DNA of 64,000 bases from Streptomyces spectabilis (GCF_008704795.1 NZ_CP023690.1:4784501-4848500); one strand, 5' to 3'. Shown: positions 41,631 to 49,702, counted from the first letter of the stretch. The notes: generated by a model not told the origin, from the letters alone. Made by a program: numbers and translations.

Positions 41631-41738
41631 GGCGCACCTTCCCTGGTACGGGTCCTGTTCCCGGCGGGTCCGGGCGGGCGGGCCGAAACGCTTCGGTCCG
41701 CCCGCCTTCGATGCTATGCGGACGCCTCGGCCACGGAG

Positions 41739-43289
41739 CTATGCGGAGGCCGGGTCCGTGGCGGTCGGGTCCGCGGCCGCCGGTGCGGGCTTTCCCGAGT
41801 CCGCCCGCTCGGCCCGCCACAGCAGCGCCGCCGCGATGGCGCCGCCGAGGAGCACCGCGGCCGCGCCCACCAGCTGGCTGGTCTCCAGGCCCGAGGCGAA
41901 CGCGTCGGAGATGCGCTGCCGCTCGCCCGCCGAGCCCGCCGCCGCCATGGCCGCGGGGAAGGAGGTGGCGGAGACCGCGACGAGCGCCGCGAAGCGGGCG
42001 TTGAGGACGGCGCCGAGGACCGCCACGCCGAGGCCGTTGCCGAACTCCGCGAGCGTGCCGTTGATGCCCGCGCCCACGCCCGCCTTCTCCGGCGGGATCG
42101 CGCTCATGATCGCGTTGGCCATCGCGGGCATGGAGAACGAGATGCCCGCGCCCATCAGGACGAGCCCGGTGAACATGCCCGAGTAGGCGTGGCCGCCGAA
42201 CACCGCGATCACCGCGAGCCCGCCCGCCATCATGCTCATGCCCGCCAGGATCGTGCCGGGCGTGCCCAGCTTGGCGTGCAGGCGCGCGCCGAGGCCCACC
42301 GTGTTCAGGACGACCACGGCGACCGCGAGCGGCGCGGTGCGCAGACCGGCCTCGAGCGGCTCGTAGCCGAGGACGAACTGGAGGTGCTGGGTGAGCAGGT
42401 AGAGCGAGCCGCCCATGCCGAAGGCGACCAGGATCGCGCCGGTCACCGCGCCCACGAACTGCTTGTTCCGGAAGAAGTGCATGTCCAGCATCGGGTACGG
42501 GATCCGCAGCTCGTAGACCGTGAACGCGGCGAGGACGCTCAGGCCGACGCCCGCCGCGACCAGGACGTGCGCCGACGTCCAGCCGTGCTCGGGTCCGGAG
42601 ATGATCGCGTACACGACCGAGGCCATGCCGACGGTCGAGAGCGCCGCGCCGACCAGGTCGGGCCGGTCGCCCTGCGGGTTCTTGGACTCGGGGACCAGGC
42701 GGACCACCGCGATGACGCCGAGCAGCGCCACCGGGAGGTTGATCAGGAAGATCGAGCCCCACCAGAAGTGGTTCAGCATGAAGCCGCCGAGCAGCGGTCC
42801 GGCCGCGAAGCCCAGGGAGTTCACGGTCGCCCACAGGCCGATGGCCCGCACCCGCTCGTCCTCGTCGAAGATCTGCACGACGACGGCGAGGGTGGTGGTC
42901 ATCAGGAGCGCGCCGCCGATGCCCATCCCGGCACGGGCCGCGATGAGCTGCGTCGAGGACTGCGCGAGGCCCGCCGCGAGCGAGCCGACGCCGAACAGGA
43001 CCAGGCCCGTGGTCAGCATCTTCTTGCGGCCGTAGCGGTCCGCCGCGCTGCCCGCCGTGAGCAGCAGCCCCGACTGGACCAGCGAGTACGCGTTGATCAT
43101 CCACTGGATGTCGGACGACGTGGCGTCGAGCTCGCGGGTGAGCGACGGGATGGCAACGCTCAGGACGGTGTTGTCGAGCAGCACCGTGAGCTGGGCGAGG
43201 CAGATGACGCCCAGGATCAGCCAGCGCTGCGGGTGCCGGTCCCGGGGCGCGGCGGCCGCCTCGGGGGGCTCGGCGGTGGTCGCCGTCAT
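41739..43289 (-). CDS. DHA2-family MFS multidrug exporter
   Basis: A 516-residue transporter with 14 predicted membrane segments. It opens with RWLILGVICLAQLTVLLDNT (motif D1-like, residues 22-41). Motif-A-like GSAADRYGRKKM (about 82-93) is clear, and antiporter motif C lies near GLWATVNSLGFAAGPLLGG (about 148-166). ATG 43289 has AGGAG 5 nt upstream. A TetR gene follows, and a large inverted repeat at 43302-43340 sits just before the start codon, so expression should be repressed until an inducer is bound. The substrate is unknown; EmrB/QacA-type drugs are typical. Unlike the neighbour at 37455 it has no C-terminal extra domains. Confidence 0.9.
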   Translation of the reverse strand: MTATTAEPPEAAAAPRDRHPQRWLILGVICLAQLTVLLDNTVLSVAIPSLTRELDATSSDIQWMINAYSLVQSGLLLTAGSAADRYGRKKMLTTGLVLFGVGSLAAGLAQSSTQLIAARAGMGIGGALLMTTTLAVVVQIFDEDERVRAIGLWATVNSLGFAAGPLLGGFMLNHFWWGSIFLINLPVALLGVIAVVRLVPESKNPQGDRPDLVGAALSTVGMASVVYAIISGPEHGWTSAHVLVAAGVGLSVLAAFTVYELRIPYPMLDMHFFRNKQFVGAVTGAILVAFGMGGSLYLLTQHLQFVLGYEPLEAGLRTAPLAVAVVVLNTVGLGARLHAKLGTPGTILAGMSMMAGGLAVIAVFGGHAYSGMFTGLVLMGAGISFSMPAMANAIMSAIPPEKAGVGAGINGTLAEFGNGLGVAVLGAVLNARFAALVAVSATSFPAAMAAAGSAGERQRISDAFASGLETSQLVGAAAVLLGGAIAAALLWRAERADSGKPAPAAADPTATDPASA

Positions 43290-43301
43290 GGCGGCTCCTC
43301 T

Positions 43302-43359
43302 TCTACGGTGTATGAGGCCGAATGCGTCATACACCGTAGAGGAGTCGCCTTACGGTGTA
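43302..43359. promoter_or_regulatory. TetR operator cluster upstream of the MFS exporter
   Basis: TCTACGGTGTATGA (43302-43315) and TCATACACCGTAGA (43327-43340) are perfect inverted copies with an 11-nt spacer. A third half-site, TACGGTGTA, is at 43351-43359. The site overlaps the promoter, 13 nt before the MFS start; the TetR at 40857-41630 is the probable ligand-responsive repressor. Confidence 0.8.
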
Positions 43360-43781
43360 CAAGAAGTTTCCTGAGGCGCTCACTCATTCGGCCGAGTCGG
43401 GTCGTAGAACGGGGAGCTCGGGGCCCTGGCCTTCGGGAAGGCGGCGGTGGACCAGGACGTGAGGGACGAGGCGGGGTCGGTGCCGCCGGTAGGCTCTCGA
43501 ACCGCGCGAGCCTCGGGTACGGGTCGCTGCCACCGGAGCCGCCGACGGTCAGCACGGGCTGGCCGACGGCGAGTTGGCGGCTCGCCGCGCTCTGCGCGCC
43601 GGGCGGCCGCGCGTCACCGCGCATCCGCCGCCGATTCGGGCGTGCCCGGCGCACGTTCAAGCCCGTCCGGCGTTTGAGGACGAGCGCGCGGCGCGCCCCT
43701 GCCCCGGCCGGGAGCCGGGCCCGGGCGCCGGAGTGCGGGGGGGGGGAGGCCGCGCCCCGCTGCCCCCGGCGCCCGAGGCGG
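43360..43781. other. 422-bp gap without a convincing gene; possible deletion scar
   Basis: Open frames on both strands are low-complexity and match no family. The gap contains the 22-bp dispersed repeat (43660-43681) and a run of ten G (43737-43746). It lies where a histidine kinase would be expected, downstream of the response regulator, which has no partner. Confidence 0.4.
43660..43681 (+). repeat. dispersed 22-bp repeat, copy 2
   Basis: Identical over 22 bp to 26608-26629 and followed by GAGCGCGC. A weaker inverted relative may be at 61774-61790 (GCCGCACGGGCTGAA). Confidence 0.7.
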
Positions 43782-44531
43782 TCACGCCGCTATCGGCGCG
43801 GGCTTGATCAGATAGCCGGCGCCCCGCCGGGTGTGGATCATCGGCTCGCGCCCGGCGTCGATCTTCCGGCGCAGATACGAGATGTACAGCTCGACCACGT
43901 TGGCCTGGCCGCCGAAGTCGTAGCTCCACACCCGGTCGAGGATCTGCGCCTTGCTGAGCACGCGCCGCGGGTTGCGCATCAGATACCGCAGCAGCTCGAA
44001 CTCGGTGGCGGTGAGGTGGATGGACTGCCCGCCGCGCGTCACCTCGTGGCTGTCCTCGTCGAGGGTGAGGTCGCCGACGGCGAGCACGGACTCGCCGCGC
44101 CGCCCCGCCCCCGCGCCCGCCCGCCGGATCAGTCCGCGCAGCCGGGCGACGACCTCCTCCAGGCCGAACGGCTTGGTGACGTAGTCGTCACCGCCCGCCG
44201 TGAGCCCGGCGATCCGGTCCTCGACGGCGTCCTTGGCGGTCAGGAAGAGGACCGGCACGTCCGGCAGTTCCCGTCGCACGCGCCCGAGCACGGACAGGCC
44301 GTCCATGTCCGCCAGCATCATGTCGAGCACGACGACGTCCGGCCTGAACGCCCGCGCGGCCCGCACGGCCCCGAGGCCGTCAGTGGCACTGCGGATCTCC
44401 CAGCCCTCGTAGCGCAGGGCCATGGACAGCAGCTCGGTGAGCGACGCCTCGTCGTCCACGACGAGCACGCGGACGGGGCTCCCGTCCGGCCTGCGCAGTT
44501 CGGTACGCCCCTGGGGCGAGGTCGTGGTCAT
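43782..44531 (-). CDS. orphan OmpR/PhoB-type response regulator
   Basis: A 249-residue regulator. The receiver has DDE (26-28), phospho-acceptor Asp70 (VVVLDMMLADMDG), Thr98 and Lys119 (YVTKPFGLEE). The C-terminal winged helix (about residues 150-245) has LTATEFELLRYLMRNPRRVL and the wing VELYISYLRRKIDAG. No kinase gene is adjacent, whereas OmpR regulators of this kind (similar to TcrA/PrrA types) normally precede one. The 422-bp non-coding gap downstream may be where it was lost. Its targets are unknown. Confidence 0.88.
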   Translation of the reverse strand: MTTTSPQGRTELRRPDGSPVRVLVVDDEASLTELLSMALRYEGWEIRSATDGLGAVRAARAFRPDVVVLDMMLADMDGLSVLGRVRRELPDVPVLFLTAKDAVEDRIAGLTAGGDDYVTKPFGLEEVVARLRGLIRRAGAGAGRRGESVLAVGDLTLDEDSHEVTRGGQSIHLTATEFELLRYLMRNPRRVLSKAQILDRVWSYDFGGQANVVELYISYLRRKIDAGREPMIHTRRGAGYLIKPAPIAA

Positions 44532-44636
44532 GCGCTCAGCTTCGGCACGGGGCGTGAGAGGGGGCTTGCGGCAACCTGTGAATTCCCTGAGAACGCCCTG
44601 GGCGGGGGCGCGGTTGCTCGGGCTCGCGAGAGGGCC

Positions 44637-45599
44637 TCACGTCAGCCCGAACAACCGCGCCCCGTTCCCGTGACACACCCCCCTGAGCCACTCGTCGCCG
44701 AGGCCGAGCCGCTCCAGGGCCTCCAGCTGATGCCCGTACCCGTACGGGATGTTGGGGAAGTCCGTGCCGAGGAGCACCCGGTCGCCGAGCGCCGCGAGCC
44801 GCCCCCGCTCCGCGCGCGGGAACGGCGCGTCCCGCTCGCTGAAGTCCGTGAACGCCATCGTCGTGTCGAGCCGCACCTCCTCGTACCGCTCCGCCAGGTC
44901 CAGGAAGTCCGCGTACTCCGGCATCCCCATGTGCGCCACGACGAGCCGAAGCCGGGGGTGGCGCGCGAGCAGCCGCCCCACCGGCTCGGGTCCGGTGTGC
45001 TTGCCGGGCACGGGCCCGGAGCCGCAGTGCATCACCACCGGCGTCCCGGCCTCGGCGAGCAGCCCCCACACGGGGTCGAGCAGCGCGTCGTTCGGGTCGT
45101 ACGCCCCCACCTGTACGTGCGCCTTGAACACCCGGGCCCCGGCCTCGACCGCCTCCCGCACATAGCCGTCGACGCCGGGCTCCGGGAACAGCGTCGCCGT
45201 GTGCAGACAGTCCGGCGTGCGGGCCGCGAAGTCCGCCGCCCAGCCGTTGAGCCAGGGCGCCATGCCCGGCTTGTGCGGATAGAGCATCGCTGTGAAGGCC
45301 CGCACCCCGAACTCCCGCAGCACGGCGAGCCGTCGCTCCTCGTCGTGCCGGTACCTGATGGGCCACGTCCGGTTCGTCAGCGGGCCGGCCCCGTCGAAGT
45401 ACGCCCACACCTTCGCCAGGACGCGCTCCGGCATGAAGTGCGTGTGCACGTCGACGAGTCCGGGCAGGCCGAGCCGCCGCCAGAACGCCACCACGGCCTC
45501 GGCCTCACCCGGCCCCGCCCCGCCGTCTGCCTTCTGACCGCGCTCCTCCTGACCGCGTTCCTCCCGACCGTGCCGCCGCTCCGCGGCCTCACTCACCAC
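44637..45599 (-). CDS. amidohydrolase 2 (ACMSD-like) family protein
   Basis: A 320-residue TIM-barrel metal hydrolase. The N-terminal DVHTHFMPERV (about residues 50-60) gives the HxH zinc ligands. VVMHCGSGP (about 190) and VAHMGMPEYADF (about 222-233) give further His ligands, and LLGTDFPNIPYGY (about 282-294) supplies the metal-binding Asp. The family includes ACMSD-type decarboxylases and hydrolases. The first 35 residues are Glu/Gly-rich and disordered. Its GTG start lies within the monooxygenase end (11-nt overlap), so the two are co-translated. Confidence 0.82.
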   Translation of the reverse strand: MVSEAAERRHGREERGQEERGQKADGGAGPGEAEAVVAFWRRLGLPGLVDVHTHFMPERVLAKVWAYFDGAGPLTNRTWPIRYRHDEERRLAVLREFGVRAFTAMLYPHKPGMAPWLNGWAADFAARTPDCLHTATLFPEPGVDGYVREAVEAGARVFKAHVQVGAYDPNDALLDPVWGLLAEAGTPVVMHCGSGPVPGKHTGPEPVGRLLARHPRLRLVVAHMGMPEYADFLDLAERYEEVRLDTTMAFTDFSERDAPFPRAERGRLAALGDRVLLGTDFPNIPYGYGHQLEALERLGLGDEWLRGVCHGNGARLFGLT

Positions 45600-45984
45600 C
45601 GCCTGCCACCCCCGCTCGCCGCTGCCCGCCGTAACTCCGCTCCACCTTGCCCACGTGCACCACGTACCGCTCGAACCACTCCTCGCGGCCCCGCTTGCGT
45701 GCCACCCGGTGCTCCGGGTCGTCCCGCCACGCCTTGATCGCGTCCAGGTCCCGGAAGTACGCGACGGTGATCGCGAGCCCGCCGGGCGTCCCCGCCGAGT
45801 CGGCCCCGAGGAAGCCGGGGAGCGTCTCCACCAGCTCGTCCATGCGCTGCGACGTCTCCGCGTACCCGTGGTCCTCCTCGGCGCGCCGGGCGGTGAACAC
45901 GACGGAGTAGTAGGGCGGTTCGAAAGGTCCGACGGGCTCGGTCACATCGCGTGTTCCACAGTCGGCCAGCTGGTGATCAGTCAT
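45589..45984 (-). CDS. antibiotic biosynthesis monooxygenase (ABM) domain protein
   Basis: A 131-residue small dimeric alpha/beta-barrel protein. PYYSVVFTARRAEEDHGYAE (about residues 27-46), LPGFLGADSAGTPGGLAITV (about 57-76) and AYFRDLDAIKAWRDDPEHRV match the ABM domain. Such domains are cofactor-free monooxygenases or heme-binding relatives. The start is uncertain: ATG 45984 (used here), ATG 45999 or GTG 45945 just before the domain. It overlaps the amidohydrolase by 11 nt, so the two probably act on the same small molecule. Confidence 0.8.
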   Translation of the reverse strand: MTDHQLADCGTRDVTEPVGPFEPPYYSVVFTARRAEEDHGYAETSQRMDELVETLPGFLGADSAGTPGGLAITVAYFRDLDAIKAWRDDPEHRVARKRGREEWFERYVVHVGKVERSYGGQRRAGVAGGGE

Positions 45985-46091
45985 GGCACCCACCGTCACC
46001 GGCGGCCGAACCTCCTGTCCACCTCCACGGCCCCACCTTGCCGAACGGGCAGCCAGTCTTGACCTTCCGGTCAGCGAAGGGGGCGTGAGGT

Positions 46092-46129
46092 GGGTTGTTC
46101 CGAGCCCGGGCCCGGGTTCAGAACAACCC
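46092..46129 (-). terminator. hairpin terminating the DUF2797 gene
   Basis: GGGTTGTTC (46092-46100) pairs with GAACAACCC (46121-46129), with a GC-rich inner stem (GCCCGGGCCCGGG). The stem includes the stop codon end of the gene at 46118. Confidence 0.65.
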
Positions 46130-47014
46130 GCCCTGCACCGCAGGTATCCCCCGGACCGGAACCGTCACCTCCGCGGCCCCCTCCACCGCTTCGAGCCGCC
46201 ACCCGCTCAGCACCCGCCCGTCGACGACCACCACTCCCCCGCTCCCCTGCCCCCGCCGGACCTCCAGATGGAGGTCCGGCCCCGCGGCCCCGACCAGCGT
46301 GCCCGCGACCACTCCGCCGTCCACGAGCTCGCTCACCACGCCCGTCACCTCCGCGGGCTCCCCGGCGAGCCCGAACGCCCCCGCGTGGTCGACGCACGCG
46401 TACGGCAGCCGGTCGAGGGAGTCGGGCCAGCCGCCGAGCCCGCTCGCCGTCCGGTGCAGCTCCGCGAGCTCCCGGGCGCGCTCGGCCGGGGACGGCAGCC
46501 GCGCCCGCAGGGCCCGCTTGCGCGCGTACGGAATCCGGTCCGGCACGCCGAGCGCGGTGCGCAGCAGCTCCTCGGTGCGGCGCGCGGCCATCAGCGGGCC
46601 GCGCCCCAGCCAGCTGTACGCCAGCGCTCCCTGCTCGAGGAGTCGCGTGCCGCCCCGCGCGACCCCCGTGATGCCGACCTTCACCACGCCGGGGCCGAAC
46701 CACGCCACGTACACGTGGTACGGCCGCGGGTCGTCGGCGAAGGTGTCCGCCGCGACCGAGTGCGCCCGGTCGACGCGCGCGCACTCCTCGCACTGCCCGC
46801 GCGTGCCCCGCCCCGCCACGCCCGCCCCCGCCGGGCACGGCGTCCGGCGCCCGCCGCGCCACACCCCGAGGCACACGCGCCCGCCCCGGGCACGGAACGC
46901 CAGCGCGGCGCCGTACGCCAGCGCGCTCTCGCGCGGCTCCCGCCCCGCCGCGTACCAGCCGAGGGCGGGCCCGCCCTCCGGGTGCCACCGCACCCCCGTG
47001 CACCACCACGTCAT
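46118..47014 (-). CDS. DUF2797 family protein
   Basis: A 298-residue soluble protein. It starts TWWCTGVRWHPEGGP and contains a cysteine cluster (about residues 60-85: CLGVWRGGRRTPCPAG and QCEECARVDRAHSV). The family hallmark YHVYVAWFGPGVVKVGITGV (about 103-122) and GALAYSWLGRGPLMAARRTE follow. The segment with KVGIT is reminiscent of GIY-YIG endonuclease folds (Y..Y..KVGIT), so a nuclease-like domain is possible, though unproven. The start could also be ATG 47026. It is divergent from the TetR gene at 47101, with 86 bp between. Confidence 0.75.
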   Translation of the reverse strand: MTWWCTGVRWHPEGGPALGWYAAGREPRESALAYGAALAFRARGGRVCLGVWRGGRRTPCPAGAGVAGRGTRGQCEECARVDRAHSVAADTFADDPRPYHVYVAWFGPGVVKVGITGVARGGTRLLEQGALAYSWLGRGPLMAARRTEELLRTALGVPDRIPYARKRALRARLPSPAERARELAELHRTASGLGGWPDSLDRLPYACVDHAGAFGLAGEPAEVTGVVSELVDGGVVAGTLVGAAGPDLHLEVRRGQGSGGVVVVDGRVLSGWRLEAVEGAAEVTVPVRGIPAVQGGLF

Positions 47015-47062
47015 ACGAACGAGCATGACGCACGCCACTGACAACACCGCCGCACTCAATTC

Positions 47063-47093
47063 TTGACCTCAAAGTACAAAACACTGCTACGCT
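47063..47093 (+). promoter_or_regulatory. promoter and operator of the TetR gene
   Basis: The -35 TTGACC (47063-47068) and -10 TACGCT (47088-47093) have 19-bp spacing, and the ATG at 47101 is 7 nt further on (leaderless). The operator TTGACCTCAAAGTACA (47063-47078) covers the -35 and is the inverse of the site at 47747-47762. Confidence 0.7.
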
Positions 47094-47100
47094 GCTCCGC

Positions 47101-47679
47101 ATGGGAAGGCCGAGGCAGTTCGATCCGGAGACCGCCGTGGAGCAGGCGATGGAGGTCTTCTGGCGCAAGGGGTACGCGGGCACGACACCGCAGGACCTCG
47201 TCGACGCGCTCGGCATCGGAAAGGGCAGCCTGTACAACGCCTTCGGCAGCAAGCACGCCGTCTTCGAGCGGGCCCTGCGCCGCTACCGCGACACCCAGGC
47301 CAGCCGCCTCATCGAACTCTTCGAGAGCGAGGGCCCGGTCAAGGAGCGGCTCCGCGCCGCCCTCGAACTCCTGGTGACCCTGGACCTCGCGGACCCGGAC
47401 CGGCGCGGCTGCATGGCCGTGAACGCGGCGGCCGAACTCGCGGGCTCCGACCGGACCACGACCGAACTGGTCCGGGACATGTTCGCCCGCACCGAGTCCA
47501 CGCTCCAGGCCCTGGTCGAGGAGGGCAAGCGCGCGGGCGAGATCGCCCCGGACCGCGACGCAGCGTGCGTCGGCAGCCTGCTCATGAACACGGTCGTCGG
47601 ACTGCGCCTGACGGCACGGGTCGCGGACGGCCCCGACGGCATGCGCCGCACGATCCGAGCGGTCCTCGACCTCCTCTGA
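47101..47679 (+). CDS. TetR-family transcriptional regulator
   Basis: A 192-residue repressor. The helix-turn-helix is at residues 10-55 (FDPETAVEQAMEVFWRKGYA, TPQDLVDALGIGKGSLYNAF). The ligand domain follows, with RRGCMAVNAAAEL typical of the TetR_C_33/YcdC-like group. The mRNA appears leaderless (TACGCT 7 nt before the ATG). The same operator-like sequence occurs at its own promoter and before the SDR gene downstream, so it should repress itself and the SDR. The inducer is probably the SDR substrate. Confidence 0.9.
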   Translation: MGRPRQFDPETAVEQAMEVFWRKGYAGTTPQDLVDALGIGKGSLYNAFGSKHAVFERALRRYRDTQASRLIELFESEGPVKERLRAALELLVTLDLADPDRRGCMAVNAAAELAGSDRTTTELVRDMFARTESTLQALVEEGKRAGEIAPDRDAACVGSLLMNTVVGLRLTARVADGPDGMRRTIRAVLDLL

Positions 47680-47746
47680 CCCGCGCCGCCCCATCCCCCG
47701 GCGGCACCGAGCCCAGCCCCGGACGGGCCCTCGCACACCCAAATTC

Positions 47747-47762
47747 TGTACCTAAAGGTCAA
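47747..47762 (+). promoter_or_regulatory. operator before the SDR gene, matching the TetR promoter site
   Basis: TGTACCTAAAGGTCAA is an imperfect dyad (TGTACCT and AGGTCAA). Its reverse complement, TTGACCTTTAGGTACA, differs from the TetR-promoter site TTGACCTCAAAGTACA at 3 of 16 positions. It lies 32 nt before the SDR start. Confidence 0.72.
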
Positions 47763-47793
47763 AAAAATTCCAAACCCTTAAGGAAGACACCCC

Positions 47794-48576
47794 ATGGACC
47801 TGCACCTCACCGGAAAGACCGCCGTCGTCACCGGAGCCAGCCGCGGCATCGGCCTCGCCACCGTGCGCGCCCTCGTCGCCGAGGGCGTCCGCGTGGTCGG
47901 CGCCGCCCGCACGATCACCCCGGAGCTGAAGGAGTCCGGCGCCCTGCCGTACGCCGTGGACCTCGGCACCGCGCGGGGCCCGGCCGAACTCGTCGAGCAC
48001 GCCGTGCGCGAACTGGGCGGCCTCGACCTCCTCGTCAACAACGTCGGCGCGGGCGACGACATAGGCGTCGACGGCTTCCTCGACGTGGACGACGCCCGCT
48101 GGCAGGCCGCCCTGGACATCAACCTCCTCAGCGCCGTCCGCGCCGCCCGCGCCGCACTGCCCGGCCTCGTCGAACGCCGGGGCGCCATCGTGAACGTCTC
48201 CTCGATCACCTCCCGGCTGCCCGGCGCGGGCCCGATCGCCTACAGCACCGCCAAGGCCGCCCTCACCGCCTTCGGCAAGGCCCTCTCGGAGCAGTTCGGC
48301 CCCCAGGGCGTCCGCGTCAACACTGTCTCGCCCGGCGTCGTACGCACCGCGATCTGGGAGGACCCCGACGGCTTCGGAGGCGCGGTGGCCGCGGCGGCCG
48401 GCGCCGACCACGCCCAGTACCTGGCCCAGCTCCCCCAGGCGTTCGGCATGGCCTCGGACCGCATCACCGAGCCCACCGAGGTCGCGGCCCTGATCACGTT
48501 CCTGCTCTCGGACGTGGCGGGCAACATCACCGGCGCGGACTACGTGATCGACGGCGGCACCGTGAAGACCGTCTGA
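47794..48576 (+). CDS. short-chain dehydrogenase/reductase, TetR-controlled
   Basis: A 260-residue classical SDR. The cofactor motif TGASRGIGLA (residues 14-23), NNVGAG (about 84-89), Ser in NVSSITSRLPGAG (about 135), YSTAK (about 149-153) and VSPGVVRTA are all intact. RTITPEL after strand 2 suggests NADPH preference. GGAAG lies 7 nt before the ATG. It lies 114 nt behind the TetR gene and shares its operator. The oxidised or reduced substrate is unknown. A hairpin terminator follows at 48587-48623. Confidence 0.88.
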   Translation: MDLHLTGKTAVVTGASRGIGLATVRALVAEGVRVVGAARTITPELKESGALPYAVDLGTARGPAELVEHAVRELGGLDLLVNNVGAGDDIGVDGFLDVDDARWQAALDINLLSAVRAARAALPGLVERRGAIVNVSSITSRLPGAGPIAYSTAKAALTAFGKALSEQFGPQGVRVNTVSPGVVRTAIWEDPDGFGGAVAAAAGADHAQYLAQLPQAFGMASDRITEPTEVAALITFLLSDVAGNITGADYVIDGGTVKTV

Positions 48577-48586
48577 CCCACACAAC

Positions 48587-48623
48587 GCGAGAGGCCCCGG
48601 ACTCATCGCCCGGGGCCTCTCGC
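48587..48623. terminator. bidirectional terminator between SDR and tRNA-Arg
   Basis: Fourteen-bp stem (48587-48600 with 48610-48623), 9-nt loop, 10 nt after the SDR stop and 7 nt beyond the tRNA-Arg 3' end. Confidence 0.8.
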
Positions 48624-48630
48624 TTCAATG

Positions 48631-48703
48631 TGCACTCGGCAGGATTCGAACCTGCAACCTTCTGATCCGTAGTCAGATGCTCTATCCGTTAAGCTACGAG
48701 TGC
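48631..48703 (-). tRNA. tRNA-Arg(ACG)
   Basis: Acceptor GCACTCG/CGAGTGC, anticodon stem CTGAC.../...GTCAG with loop CTACGGA (ACG), T loop TTCGAAT and discriminator A; CCA is not encoded. A34 is the TadA substrate. Confidence 0.95.
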
Positions 48704-48871
48704 TTGTTCTGTTTTCGTCTTCGCTTCCCGGTCCTTTCGGCCCGCTCGCGGCGACAGGAAGAACATTACATGACTGCCGCCGCCATGTGAAATCCATTGG
48801 CCTCACCCCTTGTGACCTGCGAAAACGTTCCAGCGGGCGATGCGGGGGCGCGGCCGGAGCCGACGGGAAGC

Positions 48872-48906
48872 ACTGAAGCCCCGGTCCAGTGGACCGGGGC
48901 TTCAGT
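48872..48906 (-). terminator. terminator of tRNA-Ser(GCT)
   Basis: Sixteen-bp perfect stem (48872-48887 with 48891-48906), 3-nt loop, starting 8 nt after the tRNA 3' end on the minus strand. Confidence 0.8.
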
Positions 48907-48914
48907 ACTCAGTG

Positions 48915-49006
48915 CGGAGGCGGAGGGATTTGAACCCTCGATCAGGGGGTTACCCCGAAACCGCATTAGCAGTGCGGCGCCATAGACCGGACTAGGCGAC
49001 GCCTCC
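48915..49006 (-). tRNA. tRNA-Ser(GCT)
   Basis: Class II tRNA of 92 nt: acceptor GGAGGCG/CGCCTCC, anticodon loop CTGCTAA (GCT), a long variable arm (TTTCGGGGTAACCCCC), T loop TTCAAAT and discriminator G. Confidence 0.94.
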
Positions 49007-49225
49007 AACCTCACACCCCCGCGAGCGCGGGTGTGCGTGCAGATGATGACACAGCCAGGGGCTACGCCACCAATCGCGGCCTCCACGGTACTAGTCACCC
49101 GGCCTGGAGGGCAAAGCGCTAAAGGGCACCGCAACGCGGCACGGCCGGGGGCGTTAGAGGGGACGGTAGGCGCCTGCCCCCGGGGCCGGCGCGAGCTGGA
49201 AACCGCACACCCCAGGAGAGCCCCC

Positions 49226-49702
49226 GTGAAGCCCGTCAGCGAACGCCGCCTCTTCCTCACCGCCGTCGCGTCCACCGTCACCTCCGTCGCCGCCGCCCTC
49301 GGCGCGCTGGCCGCCCCGGCCGCCGCCGCCCCCGCCGACCTGATCGCGCGGGACCACCTGGACCTGGTCACCCAGGACCGGCTGGAGGTCACGTACTCCG
49401 AGAACGGCGGGACGACGGCCCGCACGTACGAGCTGACGTGCGGTCTGGAGGACGGCGGCACCCACCCCGCGCCCGCCGAAGCGTGCGAGCACCTGGACGG
49501 GCTCGCGAGCGAAGGTCGCGACCCCTTCAAGCCGGTGGAGCGCGGCGTCATGTGCACCCAGCAGTACGGCGGCGAGCAGACCGCCCATGTGACGGGCACC
49601 TGGCAGGGGCAGCCCGTGGAGGCATCCTTCAAGCGCACCAACGGATGCGAGATTTCGCGGTGGAACACCCTGGTTCCGGTGCTTCCGTCCGCCGGCGCGT
49701 AG
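49226..49702 (+). CDS. SSI-like (subtilisin inhibitor) secreted protease inhibitor
   Basis: A 158-residue secreted protein. The signal peptide (residues 1-35, RRLFLTAVASTVTSVAAALG, AAPAAAAPAD cleavage region) is followed by the SSI fold with four Cys in two disulfides: YELTCGLEDGG and PAEACEHLDG, then RGVMCTQQYGG and TNGCEISRW. In SSI the reactive bond lies just after the third Cys (C-P-M-V). Here C-T-Q-Q puts Gln at P1, which is unusual: most relatives have Met, Lys or Arg. A trypsin- or subtilisin-type target is therefore uncertain. AGGAGA precedes GTG 49226. Confidence 0.82.
   Translation: MKPVSERRLFLTAVASTVTSVAAALGALAAPAAAAPADLIARDHLDLVTQDRLEVTYSENGGTTARTYELTCGLEDGGTHPAPAEACEHLDGLASEGRDPFKPVERGVMCTQQYGGEQTAHVTGTWQGQPVEASFKRTNGCEISRWNTLVPVLPSAGA

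Noticed and set aside
43286..43660. 124-codon minus-strand frame in the gap beside the MFS gene
   Set aside because: Pro/Arg/Ser-rich with no domain; it contains the TetR operator and lacks a ribosome site.
41082..45737. A 1551-codon open frame on the plus strand opposite TetR, MFS, response regulator and amidohydrolase
   Set aside because: Composition is Gly/Arg/His/Asp shadow of the antisense genes, with no recognisable domain, and it covers four real genes.
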